Shown here one piece after another: positions 14,901 through 29,900 of a stretch of 64,000 bases of DNA. The stretch covers positions 16,202,715 through 16,266,714 of the forward strand of contig CM055092.1 of assembly GCA_029204225.1 (NCBI GenBank), written 5' to 3'. Below the pieces are notes generated by a model. It was not told the origin of the DNA and did not search any database. It worked only from the letters and a program-made list of their open reading frames with translations. The number at the start of each line of letters is the position of its first letter. Positions within the stretch are counted from its first letter, which is position 1. This DNA comes from Diphasiastrum complanatum. Taxonomy: Eukaryota; Streptophyta; Lycopodiopsida; Lycopodiales; Lycopodiaceae. The position numbers and the translations under genes were made by a program.

Positions 14901-17900
14901 CTGAATTGTGGCATGCAAGGTTTGGACATCTCAACTTTGCAAGTTTGAAAAAGCTGAAGACATTTAATATGGTAGAAGATATTCCTACTATTGAGCAGCC
15001 GGAAGGGCATGTATGCGAGGGGTGCATACTTGGAAAGTTTTAAAGGAAACCTTTTCCAATTGATGGAACTATATGGGTTCTTGATAATTTTGATTTGGTT
15101 CATAGTGATGTTTGTGGTCCAATGAAGACCAAATCCATTGGAAAGTGCATCTGTTTTGTGACTTTTATTGATGACTTTTCCCGTCTTACATGGATCTATC
15201 CGATGAAGGCTAAATCAAAAAATTTTAAACATTTGTGGAAAATCAGTTTGGGCATTCTTTGAAGACCCCACGCACCGATCGAGGAGGGGAATACATCAAG
15301 AGCTCAAAGCAAAGGGGCTGTCTCACAAGTTTTGGGCTGAAGCGGTTATAACGGCAACATACATAAGCAATTATTTGTCCTACTAAAGCATTGAAAGTAT
15401 TAACTCCTTATGAAGTTTGGTATGGGAAGAAGTTCAATCTCTCACTTTCGCATTTTTGGTTGTACAGCTTATGCTTTTGTTCCGGATAACTTCGTACAAA
15501 GCTTGAGGATATGGCATTTTTGTTGGCTATAGTAGTGAAAGCAAAGGCTATAGGCTATTCAATTTGAGCACTAACAAGATTATTGTTAGTCGTGATATGC
15601 ATTTTGATGAAAAGAATTCATTAGATATGGCCCCAACTCATATCTTGAAGGGGGGCAGCCCACATAGTGTGAATGTTGAAGTTTTTCCAGATTTGGTACC
15701 ATCCTCTATTTTTGGAGATAAGGGGCAGCACGGCCCAACATCTCATCAAGTTTAGAGCCTAATGTTCATCAAGAACTGCCCATTGTTGCTCAAAATCAGC
15801 CTGCAGGACAGCAAGGACCAGTTTTGGAAGATCTTGGACAACCAAGTGCAGTGTCGGAAGGTCTTGGACAACAAATTGCAAGAAGAGACATGGCTGTTGG
15901 ACAGCCTAAAACAGTTACAGGGTGGCTGTTGTCCACTTTGCGAGACAACAAAGTAAGGTTTATTTTATCATGGAAAGACATGCTGATTTTTAGATTTCGC
16001 TCTTACATCTCATGGAGACGTTGCGAAAGAACCTGATTTTTATGAGCAGGCCAAGGGAGTAAAATGTTGGGAGGATGCGATGCAAGATGGGTATGACTCA
16101 CTCATGAAGAACCAGATTTGGGTTCTTGTTGATCTTCCTCATGGGAAGAAGGAAATAAGTTCTAAATGGGTATACAAAATCAAGTATAAAGCAGATGGTA
16201 ACATTAAGGTACAAGGCAAGGCTTGTTGCCAAAGGCTATGCTCAACAAAAGGGGATTGATTATGAGGAGACTTTTTCTCCTACTGCTCGGATGACTACCA
16301 TGAGGGTAGTAACCTCTTTGGCTGCCCATTTTGGTTGGCGTTTTTGGGCTATTAAATTTAAAGCTTTTCATAAAGCTTCAAATCTAACTCTAGGCAACGC
16401 CTTAGTGAAAAGGTCCGCAATATTATCCTCTGTAGGACAATACTTAAGTAAAATGTTGCCATCATGAAGTCTCTCCCGAACAAAGTGATAATGGATCTCG
16501 ATGTGCTTCGTCCTTGCATGAAAAACAGGATTCCGTGCAATGGCAATAGCACTTTGACTATCACTCAAGATAAGAGTGGCTGAGGGCTCGCCAAACTTCA
16601 TGTCAACAAATAGTCTTCTCAGCCATAAACACTCCGTTGTGGCTGAAAATATCACCCTATATTCGGCCTCACTAGAAAAAGTAGCAACAGTGGGCTGCTT
16701 TTTACTTGACTAAGAAATTGCAAAATTTCCATAGAAAAAGCAATGTCCACTTGTAGAGCGTCTAGTGTCTTGATCTCCACCCCAATCCGAGTCAACCAAA
16801 CATGCATCATCACAAGCAGGAAAATTCAGTTCATGACTTCTTGTTCCTTGAAGATATCGAAAGATCCTCTTCAACGCTTTCCAATGTGATGTCATCGGGG
16901 CATGCATGAATTGACTCATGAGTGAGACACTATAAGAAATGTTTGGTCTTGAATTACATAGGTAAATGAGACAGCCAATAGCTTGACAATATAAAGTAGT
17001 ATTAAATGGTTCACCATCACCTTGATCACTTAATTTCAGGCCTGTCTCCATAGGTGTAGCAACCGGATTGCAATTTTCCATCTTGAACCGCTTCAAAATC
17101 TGCCCAATGTAGCGTTCTTGAGAGATGAAAATTCCCGCCCTTTCTTGTACAAATTTAAGACCGAGATAAAAGTGCAATAGGCCTAAATCTAAGGTTTCAA
17201 AAACCATACCAAGATCAAGTATTACGGCATCAATCTGCTGGTCATTACTTCCCGTAATAATAATATCATCAACATAAAGCAAAATAATGATGATAAAATT
17301 TGAAGTATGCTTGACATAAAGAGTAGATTCGATAGGACTTGGGACTTGCTTCAGTCCATAAAGTGCCTTCTTGAGAAGACAAATATACAACACATGTTTA
17401 CTACTTGAGAAGAGATTGGGACATCCAATTTAGATGCATACATTTTTTGGTCAATTATAATCTAACCGGTCTACCTCTTGATTTTTTTACAATATACAAC
17501 ACATGTTTACTACAAAACAATATACAACACATTTGATACATTGATTATTAATGACAATAGAACTGGTGGAGGTTAAACCAACCCAACCAAACCTAGATCG
17601 TACGGATCTAGCCCCCAAGCTATGGATCAATCAGAGTCATGGAAAGAGGAGTCACACGCAGCATGTAGCTACTAATCACAAAATCAAGCATACACTAGTG
17701 AGAGCCCAGCAGGTATACTTATACCCTCCAAGGCCCATGCACCACTAATAGTGCACTGTGACACCTCATTGGACACCTCTGCAGCCTATTTGGGCCACAT
17801 CATCCAGTTCCCTAATGACTCACTGATAGACCCATACCAACTCCACCACCATGTGTTTAGGCCTACAACCATTAATTATGACCATGTACACATAAGGGCC

Positions 17901-20900
17901 CCAATTCCCTTATAGTCACAATTAACTTATGGGTTGTTGGTCTACCGGTCCCTAGCGTGGACACACTACTCGAGACCACTCATGGGCATGACATTCTTCC
18001 CCCCTTATTCAAGTTCTATCCTCAGAACTTAAAACTGGGAAAGTTCCTCCTTAAGCTTCCTTCCTGTTCCCAGGAATCGTCATCGTCCGTACATCCCCTC
18101 CATCGAACTAGATGCTCGGTAACTATACGATTTCTCAATCGTTTAGTTCTTGTATCCAAGATCTTTTCGGGTTCAAGACGAGATACACCCGATGATTCAT
18201 CCAACAGGTCCAACTGATCTCCAGATCCAAGATGCTCTCCTTCACGAAGACTCTTTTTGAGACGACTTACGTGAAATACGGGATGCACTTGCGATCCTTC
18301 CGGGAGTTCCAATTGGTAAGCTAAGGATCCGATTTTTTTCAAGATTTTAGACGGTCCTCTATATCTAGGGGACAACTTATAATGCTTGCCGGTACGCATT
18401 ACACTTGAATCCTTCAGGATTCTCAAATATACCCAGTCTCCCACTTGTACAATCCGTAGAAATTAATTGCATATCGTGTAGGAAATCCTCTACTATCTGA
18501 AACTTGATCGTCCGAGTCTGAACCGCGATGGGTGACCTAGGCTCAAAACCGTAAATAAGCATAAACGGGCTATAACCGGTAGCCGAATGCTTACTACTAT
18601 TATAGGCAAACTCGATCAATGGAAGGTACTTTTCCCAATCAGATTGCCGCGTGGAAACATATGCCTGAAGCATTTGTTCCATTGTCTGATTTGTTCTTTC
18701 CGTCTGTCCATCCGTCTCAGGATGATCAGAAGAACCCAAGCTCAGTGTCGTCTCTAGTTTAGCAAACACGGCCGACCAAAAGTGACCGGTGAACTTTGGA
18801 TCACGATCGCTCACAATATCACTTGGTAATCCGTAAAGCCTAAACAGACGCTCTACAAATATCTAAGCTAAATCAGAAGCCTTCGCGGTGGTCTTTACTT
18901 GAATAAACGTAGCCAATTTGGTAAGACGGTCGACCACAACCCAAATCGCATCATGCTGCTTATTCGTCCGTGGTAACCCAACCATGAAATCCATGGAAAT
19001 ACTATCCCATCTTTTATCAGGGATATCCAATGGATGCAACAAACCGCCAGCCTTATGGTGTTCAGCTTTATTCAACTGGCATTGGGCACACTTGACCATA
19101 TAAGATTCTACAAAGGGCTTGAGTTTTGGCCACTAAAAATCCCTTTGTACCGAATCCAATGTACGATGTATGCCGGGATGTCCTGCGCATGGTGAGTCAT
19201 GACATTCATAAAGAATTTTATTCTTAACAACATCCACATCAGGCACACAAACTTTCCCTTTCCTAAACAATAGTCCACTCCACCACCATGAGTTTAGGCC
19301 TACAACCATTAATTATGACCATGTACACATAAGGGCCCCAATTCCCTTATAGTCACAATTAACTTACGGGTTGTTGGTCTACCGGTCCCTAGCGTGGCAT
19401 GCCCCTGTATCTGCCAGTCTCAACGGCTAACTGGTGAGAGGAAACCCGGAACTGACCCATCACTATCTGCAGTCTGTGTGAGATACTGTCCACTAGGTAT
19501 CTGGGTACAATGGGATACCCAGCAGGATCCCGGGATAGAAAATGTGCCCGATAAAACTCAGTCTTCACCCCAGATGAATCCTGCCAAGTGCTCCGAAGAT
19601 ATGTCTTGTATAGGTATCCTCTTATATACTGATGAGTACCAGCTGGTAGATCCGTAATGTGAATACTCAATGTGGAGAGGAGACGATAGGCCTGGGAATA
19701 CCACGAAAAGGAGTGTCCCTCAGAGTGTAGGTGCTGGGAGGACGACAAAGCTGCTGCAGCATAGTATGTGCCTCTACCCTGGAGATCCTCCAGGCGCGGT
19801 ATGAATGTGACAATATGGAACAGTGCCTCTATCTGAATAGGGGGGACGACAAACTTTGCCAATATAATATGATGTGGGATAGAGGGCTTAGCCCGTATCA
19901 TCCGAGAGAGCATATGAATCTGAAGTCGTGAGATGCGGGCCCACTCGGTAGCCTTCAAGCCAGTACTCCATGTCTCTGATGCGTATAAAGCTGAGGGAAC
20001 GACCATAGTGTCAAAGAGTCGGCACTTACTAGTCGCATCTCTAACATGTGAGCTGAAACATAGTCTCTCCAAATCTACCAACACTGCATAACCCTTCCGT
20101 ACCCGGGAAAATGCCGCCTGTCGCATGCTGAAAGTGGAACCAGAAAATACCACACCTAGGTATGTGTAGGAGTCAACTACCTCAAGTGGATGCTCCTCCC
20201 ATAGAAGCACCTATCGCATCATGAAGGATCTGGAGGTGTTAAATACCATAATTTTGGTTTTGGCCACATTCACTGATAATCCCCACTGAGTACAAAAAGA
20301 GTGAAGCGCGTCAAGGTGCCGCTGCAGACCTTCCCTCGTCCTCGAAAGCAAAACCACATCATCAGCACATAATAGGATAGCGATAACGAGGTCACCCAAT
20401 GTGCATCCCTCACCTCCCTCTGTCTGTATAACCTGCTCAAGCTTGTCTATATATAAACCAAAGAGTGTAGGAGAGAGAGGACATCCCTGCTTAACCCCAA
20501 TGGTACCCTCTATCTCTGGTGATACAACTCCTGATACTCGGATATGACCAATAACTTGTCTGTACAATGCCATAACTGCCTGTATGATATCCTTCTGGAG
20601 GCCACGGTCCCGAAGTCTCTGTATCAGTAGATGTCGAGGCACAGAGTCAAAGGCCTTGCGGAAATCCACAAAGCAGCAGTATACACGCTCTCTCCTGGCC
20701 TTAGCCTCCTCAATGATGGATCTCAAGGTGAAAATATGATTTGATGTAGTATATCCTGGTCTGAAACCTGCCTGACCTATGGCATGCAGTGCTCGGGTAT
20801 CCATCTCTGTACTGATCTCTGACTGAAGAATAGAACCCTAAACCTTGGCAAAGAGGTGGCTGATCATGATGGTACGATAGTTGCCCTATTTGTTGAGCTA

Positions 20901-23900
20901 AGAATTCTAACATTTAATAAAAGGACAACAAGCCTCATAAGCAGAGGTAGCCTAGATCACTTACCTCAATATGCATAGCTTACATGGCATTGAGAACAGC
21001 TAAAGGAATGGTCTCGTGGAGATCATTGCTTCGCCATTTACTTTACATTGCTCTCCATTGCTTGATCTATACAATTACAATATCTTCCCCGTCTATTTGT
21101 AGTCTACATATGTTCATTGAGTCCTACATAGCAGACATTAGTTTAACAATAAACTTTCATCAAAATGAGAGCGACAAGGAGCTAGAGTTATAGTCAAGAG
21201 GGCTTTGATATAGTCAAAAGACAAATGACATTCAAAAGTCCAAACAAAAGTAACACGTTTACATAAAAACGATGTAAGAGGAGAACCAACAACAGCAAAA
21301 CACGGTATAGACTCAAGGTGTGTTGTTACACCCAAAAAAATATGATCATGAGCATTAGTGGGTCTCGGCCAAATTTGGATATATTTCACTTTGGATATCC
21401 ACTGAATCAAAGTTCTAAAATATCATTAGACACCAAAACCACAAGAATGAATGTCTTCGAAATGAACTGAAATTTGATAATAATGTGCCAATAAGAGGTA
21501 TTACAATATGGTTCATGACATTAAGGAAGGTAGGAGGTCCATTAGATCCTTGAAGTTTGGAAATGTGGTCTTATATTTTGAGAACACCTGCAATCCTTAT
21601 CGAAATAATCTATTGTAAGGGACTCTTTTGGTTCTAGACATTGCAACGCCAAAGAATGTGGCTTGACAAGTAATAGAAGGCCAACCATAATAAGGAGGGA
21701 CAAAAGCATATTGTTGTAATAAAGACCAAATAGTCATTGAGCAAAAAAAATTTATGCTCTTTTCCTCTTTCAATAGATCCATGAAGTTAGAAATGTTGTC
21801 CTATGTTGTTTCCTGCACAAAAAACCTTGTATCAAATGCTAAAGAGACAACCTCTTGTCACTTTCCACACAAAAGTGACCATGTCTTTGTGTCACCTTCC
21901 ATGTAACAAGAACATAACACACAAAGGATTTTAGAAAATAGTCATGGAGTGTAAACTTGGGCCTAATCTGTTGATGGTCACTACACCATGCTTTGGGTCC
22001 TATAGCGTATCAAATCAAAACCATAAAAGGTTGAGAGAGTTTAACTAGAATGATAAAATCAAACACAAAGCTGGTTTGCTGAAAAAGTGCTGGATTGGAG
22101 TAAAATCAGATCACTGAGTTGCAAGATAGCTCTCTTAAGTTTGCTAAAATACTGATTGTTGGAAAATCAAGTTGCTAAGAGTTGACTAAACTCAGTATAA
22201 TGGCAGGATTGAATGATGCTGTGTTGCCAGAGTCTAGCAAGCTACATGGCACAAACTACATTATATGGATGCAAAATATTCTCCAGGATCGAGAATATTG
22301 GGAAATCGTCACAGGTGTTGAGGTACCTCCTAATACTGACAGGGAGTTGCGGGAGTATCAGAGATGTAGGAGACTTGTCCGTTAGAGATATGATTATTTC
22401 TCACATCAGAGATGCTGCTGTGGACCGAAGGAGGCTTGGGATATACTATAGAACTTGTATGAGACGGTAAATCAGTCACGAATCTTGTTCTTGACTAATA
22501 AGCTACACACATTGAAGATGAGTACGGGTGAATCAGTAATGGACTACTTTACTCGGGTGAAAGATTTGAGAGGACAACTTATTGCGGTTGGAGAAAGCGT
22601 TCAAGATTCAGTCTTAGTATCCATTGTACTTAATACTCTACCTTTGTCCTACGAGAGAGCAAGTTGCAGATATCTTTACCAAAGGACTTGGCAAAGAAAA
22701 ATTTCAGAAGTTTAGATAACTTCTAGGAGTAATAGAAAACAAAACAAAGTAAACATTAAGGGGGAGTATTAGGAATTAATGTTTATTTGATACCCCTTAA
22801 TGATAGTTTGGCCATGCCTACATGCTATTATAGGGGCCATTACTATTTATAGTAAATTTGTTTTTTATTGCTTATGCATGTAGGTGGGTGCACTACTACT
22901 AGATTAGGAACTATTTTACTACTTAGAAATTCACCTTGGTTCTTTACCCAATATAGGTAGTAATTTTAGCAATTAGCTTTGTTCTTTTGCTATGAGCTTG
23001 ATGCTTTTAGCTTTTCACATAGATTAGAGAAAGTATATATGTAGGCTGGTGCAAAACCACACTATGCTTGGTTTGTGTGAGTGTTAGTAGGACTAGTAAC
23101 TCCATTTAGAATTTGTATGACAAATTCTGACAAGAGCTATATTGATCCAGTCATTTATAGATAGAGATACTCTGCAGACCAAAAAGACGTTGGAGTGAAA
23201 ATAGTCAATGTTCCTAGCTTACTTGATCCAACTAATATAGGCCTTCATAGAACGGTTTTGGGAGCTCAAGTCAAGCCTGTCAAGGATTGTTTACAGGTTG
23301 TGTGTGGCTGAATTTCAACTACTGTTGGATCCAAGTTCCAAACAAAAGAATTAGCTCATTTATCCATGTCATGATTTCTAAATTATTGACAGTTGATCCA
23401 TACAGAAGGCCATTAAGTCGTCTTTCACATGTTCATCCTTATCCTCACTCATCATCCATGAGCTTGGGACCCAATTAATAGTAAGAGTGATAACTACTTG
23501 CAATAGCTCACAATTACGAAAGAGCTTTTTTAAGTATGCACTTTTTTAACAACCTACTGCTAATAAACTAGCATAGCGCCACCATATAATTTTCCTAAAG
23601 AAATTTCAAGGAGAAGCAAAAAAATTCGAGGCAAAAAAAAAGTGTGCGTTTCTTGAAAACCCTAACCCTAATTTCTGGAACGCGATCTAGGTGACATTCC
23701 AGAACATGGCTTGCAACTATGAGTTGGGCTAAGCTTCACAAATTACAAGCTTGCCTATGGGAATTCACATTTCTCAAGTTTTACACTGACTTGTTCTATC
23801 TACTAAAGAAATGCAAAAGGGGTTTACGATGTCTTTACATTTAGTTGCTTTTGTGACGTATTTAGCAACTTACATAGTCAAAAGGGAAAAAGGAAGTGGT

Positions 23901-26900
23901 TGATGTTGTCAAAATAAAGAGACAATAGGCAGAGATCTTGAAGTTTAATGAGACATAATTGGCCCATACCAGTCAGACATATTGTACCTCAGACATATTG
24001 TACCTGCACACAATATACACATTAGGGACAACCCACCCTCCTGACTATAGACTACCATCATTCGATATGGATATACCTATGCTTTCTTTTCCCTTGTTTA
24101 TGATTGTTCATTGTTGATGGATATTGTATATAATTTTATTATGTATCTAGTATCTACTCTGGGAGTGAGTACGACCACCGATGTTTCATCCACAGTCATA
24201 TATTTTTTATTATTGAAGGTTACAGCCTTAATATGTTCTTATGCTTCCAAGTAGACATACTAATGTACATACGTTTAATTTAATAGTCTATATCAGCAAC
24301 CTTTTGGGAATTCTATGAGATAATATCATATATGCTTGCTGTGTTGGTTAAGCTTGACACTGTTGCAGGTATTCTCCTGGCCAGTGAACTCCTACCCGCC
24401 TCCAGAAAATCCGAGTACCACTTTCATCAAGGATGGGCCAGTTTTTGCAGTACGTTTCTCTTTGGATGGAAAAATTTTGGCTGTCCAACGATCAGGGCAA
24501 GAAATAGAATTTGTAAATAGGGAAGATTGCACAGAATTTAGACAGCGTTGCAAAAGTGGAACAGACAGAATTCTTGGTTTTTTTTGGACAGATTGTCCAT
24601 CACGCGATATAGTCTTTGTGACGACTAGGTTGGTATTCAAATTTAAGCTATTGTTAGATGTAAGTCATTGAATACACTAGACCTTGATTAACTCAACAAG
24701 GCCTATTGTTGTGCTCGCAATTTGCAACAGATTCTCATGTTTTACCTGTGAAGATAGTCTCTATGTACAAGCTGCAAAGTTCTTCCTAGGACTTGATATG
24801 TTTCCTTCTCTAATGACACCTTGTTTCAAAGTGTGCAGCGGTCTGGAAATTTACAGTTTGTACCTTGGAAGGAATGGCCTTAAACTAGTGGATTCAAAAC
24901 GTTTGAACGTAAGTTGGTATGTCTATACACATGACAGTCGACTAGTTCTATTGGCTTCTGGCATGCAATGCAAAGACCTATTTGGTTACCAGGTGCGTCC
25001 TACAAAAGGCATCACTGTAGGTTTATTCCATATTTTGGATTTTTTCTTGGTATTTTTGGCAGAACATGGGGTACTTTATTGTGTCATTTATTATAGAGGG
25101 AAAGTCTTCCTTGATAGAGTTACACATATTTCGTATTTCAGAGTGTTAGTAATGAGATGACGATGGTGTTCATAGGATTTTGGCCTTGATATCTTCTCAA
25201 TCTTGTATGCTCAATTTTCCTAATCCAAGAGTCACTTGGATTTCTATGCACTGCATATTTGCTAGTTTCCACAAGTCTCAACCTTGGGGTTAGTTCTGGG
25301 TTAAGAGACTTAACATGGCATCTTTTCTGTGCCACATTCTATACTTCAAAAGCTTAACGAATTTCGATAGAGCTCTAAACAGGATAAGTATTTGTTGGAT
25401 CTAAGTATGGATTCCTCCCCAACCCAGATTATGCACGTGCAACCTGATTTGACTTAACCATTCTTATTTGGTTCCAATGTTGTATGCTTGCCTCAGCTGA
25501 AACATCTAGCTTTTTGTTCTTTGGATTATCTGTTTTTATGCCACAAAAGTACATGGGGATTGCTGGTTGGCCTTTATCACAAATCTGGGTTGCATGAATC
25601 AAGTCCCTACATTTTTTACAAGCCTGAACCTTGGAATGTTTTTAACCAAGAAGGTGCCAGTGCCCTTCTTGACCTTCATGCCATATTGAAAATATCTTCA
25701 ATAATATTTGGCTTCAGACAAGATAGATATGTATGTTTTTCATTTCCCCAATCCTGGTTAATGCGTCAACAACTTGGTTTCATGTACCTATTATCTCTAT
25801 GTGGTCTCAATTTCAAATTCTTGCATTGGCTCAACATTCTAGCTTTTGATGTTCTTTTGAAAAACTCATAAAAATTTACGGGGATTATCAATAAACGTAG
25901 TAATAGATTTTCATTCACCGAAGATTTTTCTTTTTCGCATGTGTGTTTGGAAGGCAAGCACATGCTGTATGTATGCACATGTGCATGCATGAGTTTGTCA
26001 GCTATGTGCACTACCAGGCTTCTTACTTTTCAAAGCCACAAGTTTACACTTTGATTGAATTGCACGAATAGCACAAATTCTAGTTACTTTGATTAACAAC
26101 ATGCAAAGTTGAAGCTATATTGATAAATTTTCTCAAAGCTTCAAAAGTTCGATTCAGTTCGCCATGCCACATAAGAGGTGGAATTCGTTCAAATTTCACT
26201 CATTGTATGCAGTGCACTCTCATCAAGAATGAGGTGCTCAAGTGGTGCTTGAAGATTCGAATAATTAATTATGATCTTCAGGGTCACCTCAAGCCATACC
26301 TATGCTAGCTTGGTAGTACATCTCATAGATGTCTTCAATAGAACTGGCCACCACTAGTCTTTATGAGATTTGCGCTCATGATTTGGCTTTTACTTATGGG
26401 TGGCTCTCTATACTTGAATGTCTCTTATGAACAGTACCAAAGGATTTCTGTGTTGGGTATATGAATCTCAGTTTATTGTTATGTAATCATATCTTTGATT
26501 TTGCATGATCCTTATCATCCAGGTCTCTTTGTCTTTTGGATGAAGCTAAAAAAGGTAGATATAAACCTTCGTTGGTTACTTTAAGAGTTTGTTCTTTCTT
26601 TCTTATGTGTTACATACACCCAATTATTTACATCTTAGTTATCTGTTGGTTGCAGCCATCATAATGGCTTGTCATGTGCCCTTGAATCATATACAATAGA
26701 ATAACCAAAATTTATTCGTTTGTACACATCCAGTTTTCTGCAGGAGGAGTTGTTCAGCTCCCTAGGTTTGATGTGATAATGACAAAATCAGAGACAAACA
26801 GAAAGCCTGTTCTTGCACCAGATGATGTTCGTATTGCTTCTATGTAAGTTTGTTCTAAGTGCTTAAGTTTACTCAAAATTACTTATAATTGGCAAAAAGT

Positions 26901-29900
26901 TCCTTTTCCAAGTTTTGAATCCTCTTTTGCATTTCCCCTTGAATAAATCTGAAATTTTTGCCATAATTAATTCAAGAAGTGCTAGTTGATCTTTATGTTT
27001 GACCAGGTATGGAAGGCTTTATTGTTTGCAAGTTGATAGAGCTGCTATGCAGCTTCGCATATACAGATTCTATCGTGATGCAGTTGTATCGCAAGTGAGT
27101 GGGCTAAATGTTACATGATGACACCATTCAAAAATTGGTAGCTGTGAATTTTGAATCATTCTGTAAAGAAGTTGTAACTTTTTTTATGTCAAGCAGTATC
27201 ATGTTTCTTCCTATCAGTAGTCCCAAAGTTGATGGAACATGTGTTGTTTGTTTGTGAATTTTCTTAATATGCAACTCGAACTGTTTAAGTCGAAATGTAT
27301 CCTTTCAGCCGATCTTAGTGTAGATATCTAGGTGCTTGAAATTATCAAGTTCAAAGTGACTGGTTGCTATATTCAAATCATTTGTAAGGTTAGGTTCTAT
27401 TCACGGATGTCATTGGAGCTAAAGTAAAGTGGGATGATATCTCTTCAGATAGTGAGGTAGTTTCTACGTTCACATGGGAATCAACAAGGCCTCAGCTTGA
27501 TGCTTGAGCAGGATTAAGGTTAAATAAAGCAATAGAACCTCACTTGTATTACTACTTAAATAACTAAGATTGATGGATTAACATACCAACATTGTTAATT
27601 TGATTTAGTGAACTTTGTAGTTTATCATCAATCTTCATGATATAATATTTTGTTGGTGATTTCGCATGGATGTATCTGCAGAAATCATAAAGTAAGTATG
27701 ATAATCCATGCTTTTTTGTTCAAAATGTGAAGACTCCCCTCAAACTTTTAACTTTCCTAAAGCCCTAGCTGTTATGGGAGGGCCAACTTGTCGAAGTGGT
27801 TTCATCATACAACACTTTTCACAAGACCTATTTTCAGCATGCGACACGTAGCTATGGGCAGGCTTGGGAAAGGACACACTTCCCTAGTATCATGGTTACC
27901 CCTACAACTGTGTATGCAACAGAGACTTGGTGCATAGGGCTCGCCTCTACTAAGTGGGCAAAGGTCTCTCGGTTACATGTTACCATGCTCTCACGAATGT
28001 ACGGGCTAAGCCATCAGTGCCACACCAGATTGTCCTAATGAGTTTGTAGCTATTCCACTTAACAGCTCACACAGATTGAGGAGACTGAGAGATACTCAAG
28101 AGCAGCACTTTTATCATGGAGGGTACTATATTGTCAGGGGTACCACATTTCTTGGTATTCTTAGGCAGCACGACTATTAGGACTCTCTTGGCATATCTAT
28201 ATCCCACTTCCAAAGGCCACAAATCAGCACATCTGTCACTCCATATATCATTCATATCTTCAGAGGACATGGTATGGCCAGTTAGGGGTGAAGCCAAAGT
28301 TCTACAAGTCTCGGTTCTTCGAGATGGACATAGTAGGATGCCCAATTTTACCTTTGTAGTGGGATTTCCTATCCACCTTCAACCCTAGATTTAGCACTTG
28401 CATAGCATCAAGAAAAGAAGAGGATTCTAACATGTCACGCGGAAAGCGATAGCATAGTTCAGATTCATACACATGCTTATAATTCAACATCTAACACTAC
28501 GGTCCATTAATCCTAATCACCAAGATTAAGCTTACTTTTCTCTCCGACCAAATAAAGGCAGATTTCCAGTTCTTAAACAAGAACTCTCACAACTGAAAGG
28601 CACTGTGACCTCTTTGATCCAAGATAAGAATCAGTTTCAATCCAAAGTTGCTTCACTGGAACAAATGATCAACTCTACACAGGTTACAACCTCGGAATCG
28701 ACTACCAACATGATATGAGAGTTAAAAAGCAAAGTCGGACAGTACCAAGAAAACAATCTCGCACGGGCAGCAGTATTGAAGAAAGGCACCAAGCCTAGTG
28801 CACCCATCTTGTTAGAATCCCCATCGTCTTGCCGTTCATTGCTAAAGCACAAATAGATGTCGAAGACACTACGTTACCACCCAACCATAGAGGTACTGCC
28901 ACCTCACCCCCGTGCATTGGAGCTACAGACCACCATCAAGCAAGCTCGGATCTCATGTAAGCCATGGTGTCCCCCATACCACCATACCTTACCCTCGATC
29001 CTCGCCTACCTACATCCTGAGGCCTAGATACTCGTCCTAACCTGACCACCAGTGGAAGAGCTCTTCATTCTCCAGGAGAGAATGAATACTAAGCTCATGG
29101 AGATCCACCTCTATAAACATAGTCCAGGTGGGTCATCTCCGTCCACAGGAGTCATGCATGACCAACGACACACGGCAGTTGTGCACACTGACGCGAGTCC
29201 ATAATAGGTCGCACGCCAATAAGACATTGACATGTGGCACCCAAAAGACTTTTAGCTCCAGATCAGCATTCCGTCCCATAACTGAGACCGTCACCTCAAG
29301 TTTCCTGTTGCGTGCCCTTATGGGTACGTAACATTCCCACCCCCTTTAAGAGTCTCCTCCTAAAGGAAGCAAACCAGGGAAGTTCAGTCTTAAGTAGTCC
29401 TCTCTTTCCCATGTGTCCTCATCATCTGACTTTCCTTTCCAACGTACAAGAAATTCAGAAACCAAACGGTTTCTCAATTGGTGATGACGAACGTCAACAA
29501 CTTTTTCAGGTACATTAGGAACAAAGGTAGACAGATCCTCTAACTCTACCAGTTCACCTTCCGGAATTAGGGAATCCTTCCTACTAAGTCGTTCCTTTAA
29601 ACGACTTACATGGAAAACAGGATGAACCCCAACCCCAATCGGAAGAACTAGCTGATAAGCGACCGGGTTGATTTTCTTTACAACCATATAAGGTCCGCTG
29701 TAACGAGGAGATAAGCTTATGACATTTTCCCGTCTGAAGTACCTTTGAATCCTTAGGGATTTTAAGATACACCCAAGTTCCAACCTCAATATCCCGAGGT
29801 GAGCGACCGCGGTTAGCATAAAATTGAGCTCTATCCTGAGTAGTTTTCGTGCTTTCCTTGGCCACTAGCAGCATTTCTTGCATATCTTGCAGGAAATCTA

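Noticed and set aside
23655-23680. ccctaaccctaa as an interstitial telomere repeat
   Set aside because: Only two units, inside a dispersed repeat.
24684-25160. 158-codon open frame on + over RMC1 exon 3
   Set aside because: Only 24839-24992 has homology; the rest is intron.
26744-26760. Exon 4 acceptor at ctgcag (26743)
   Set aside because: It breaks the frame; the acceptor at 26733 restores the conserved FSAGG start.
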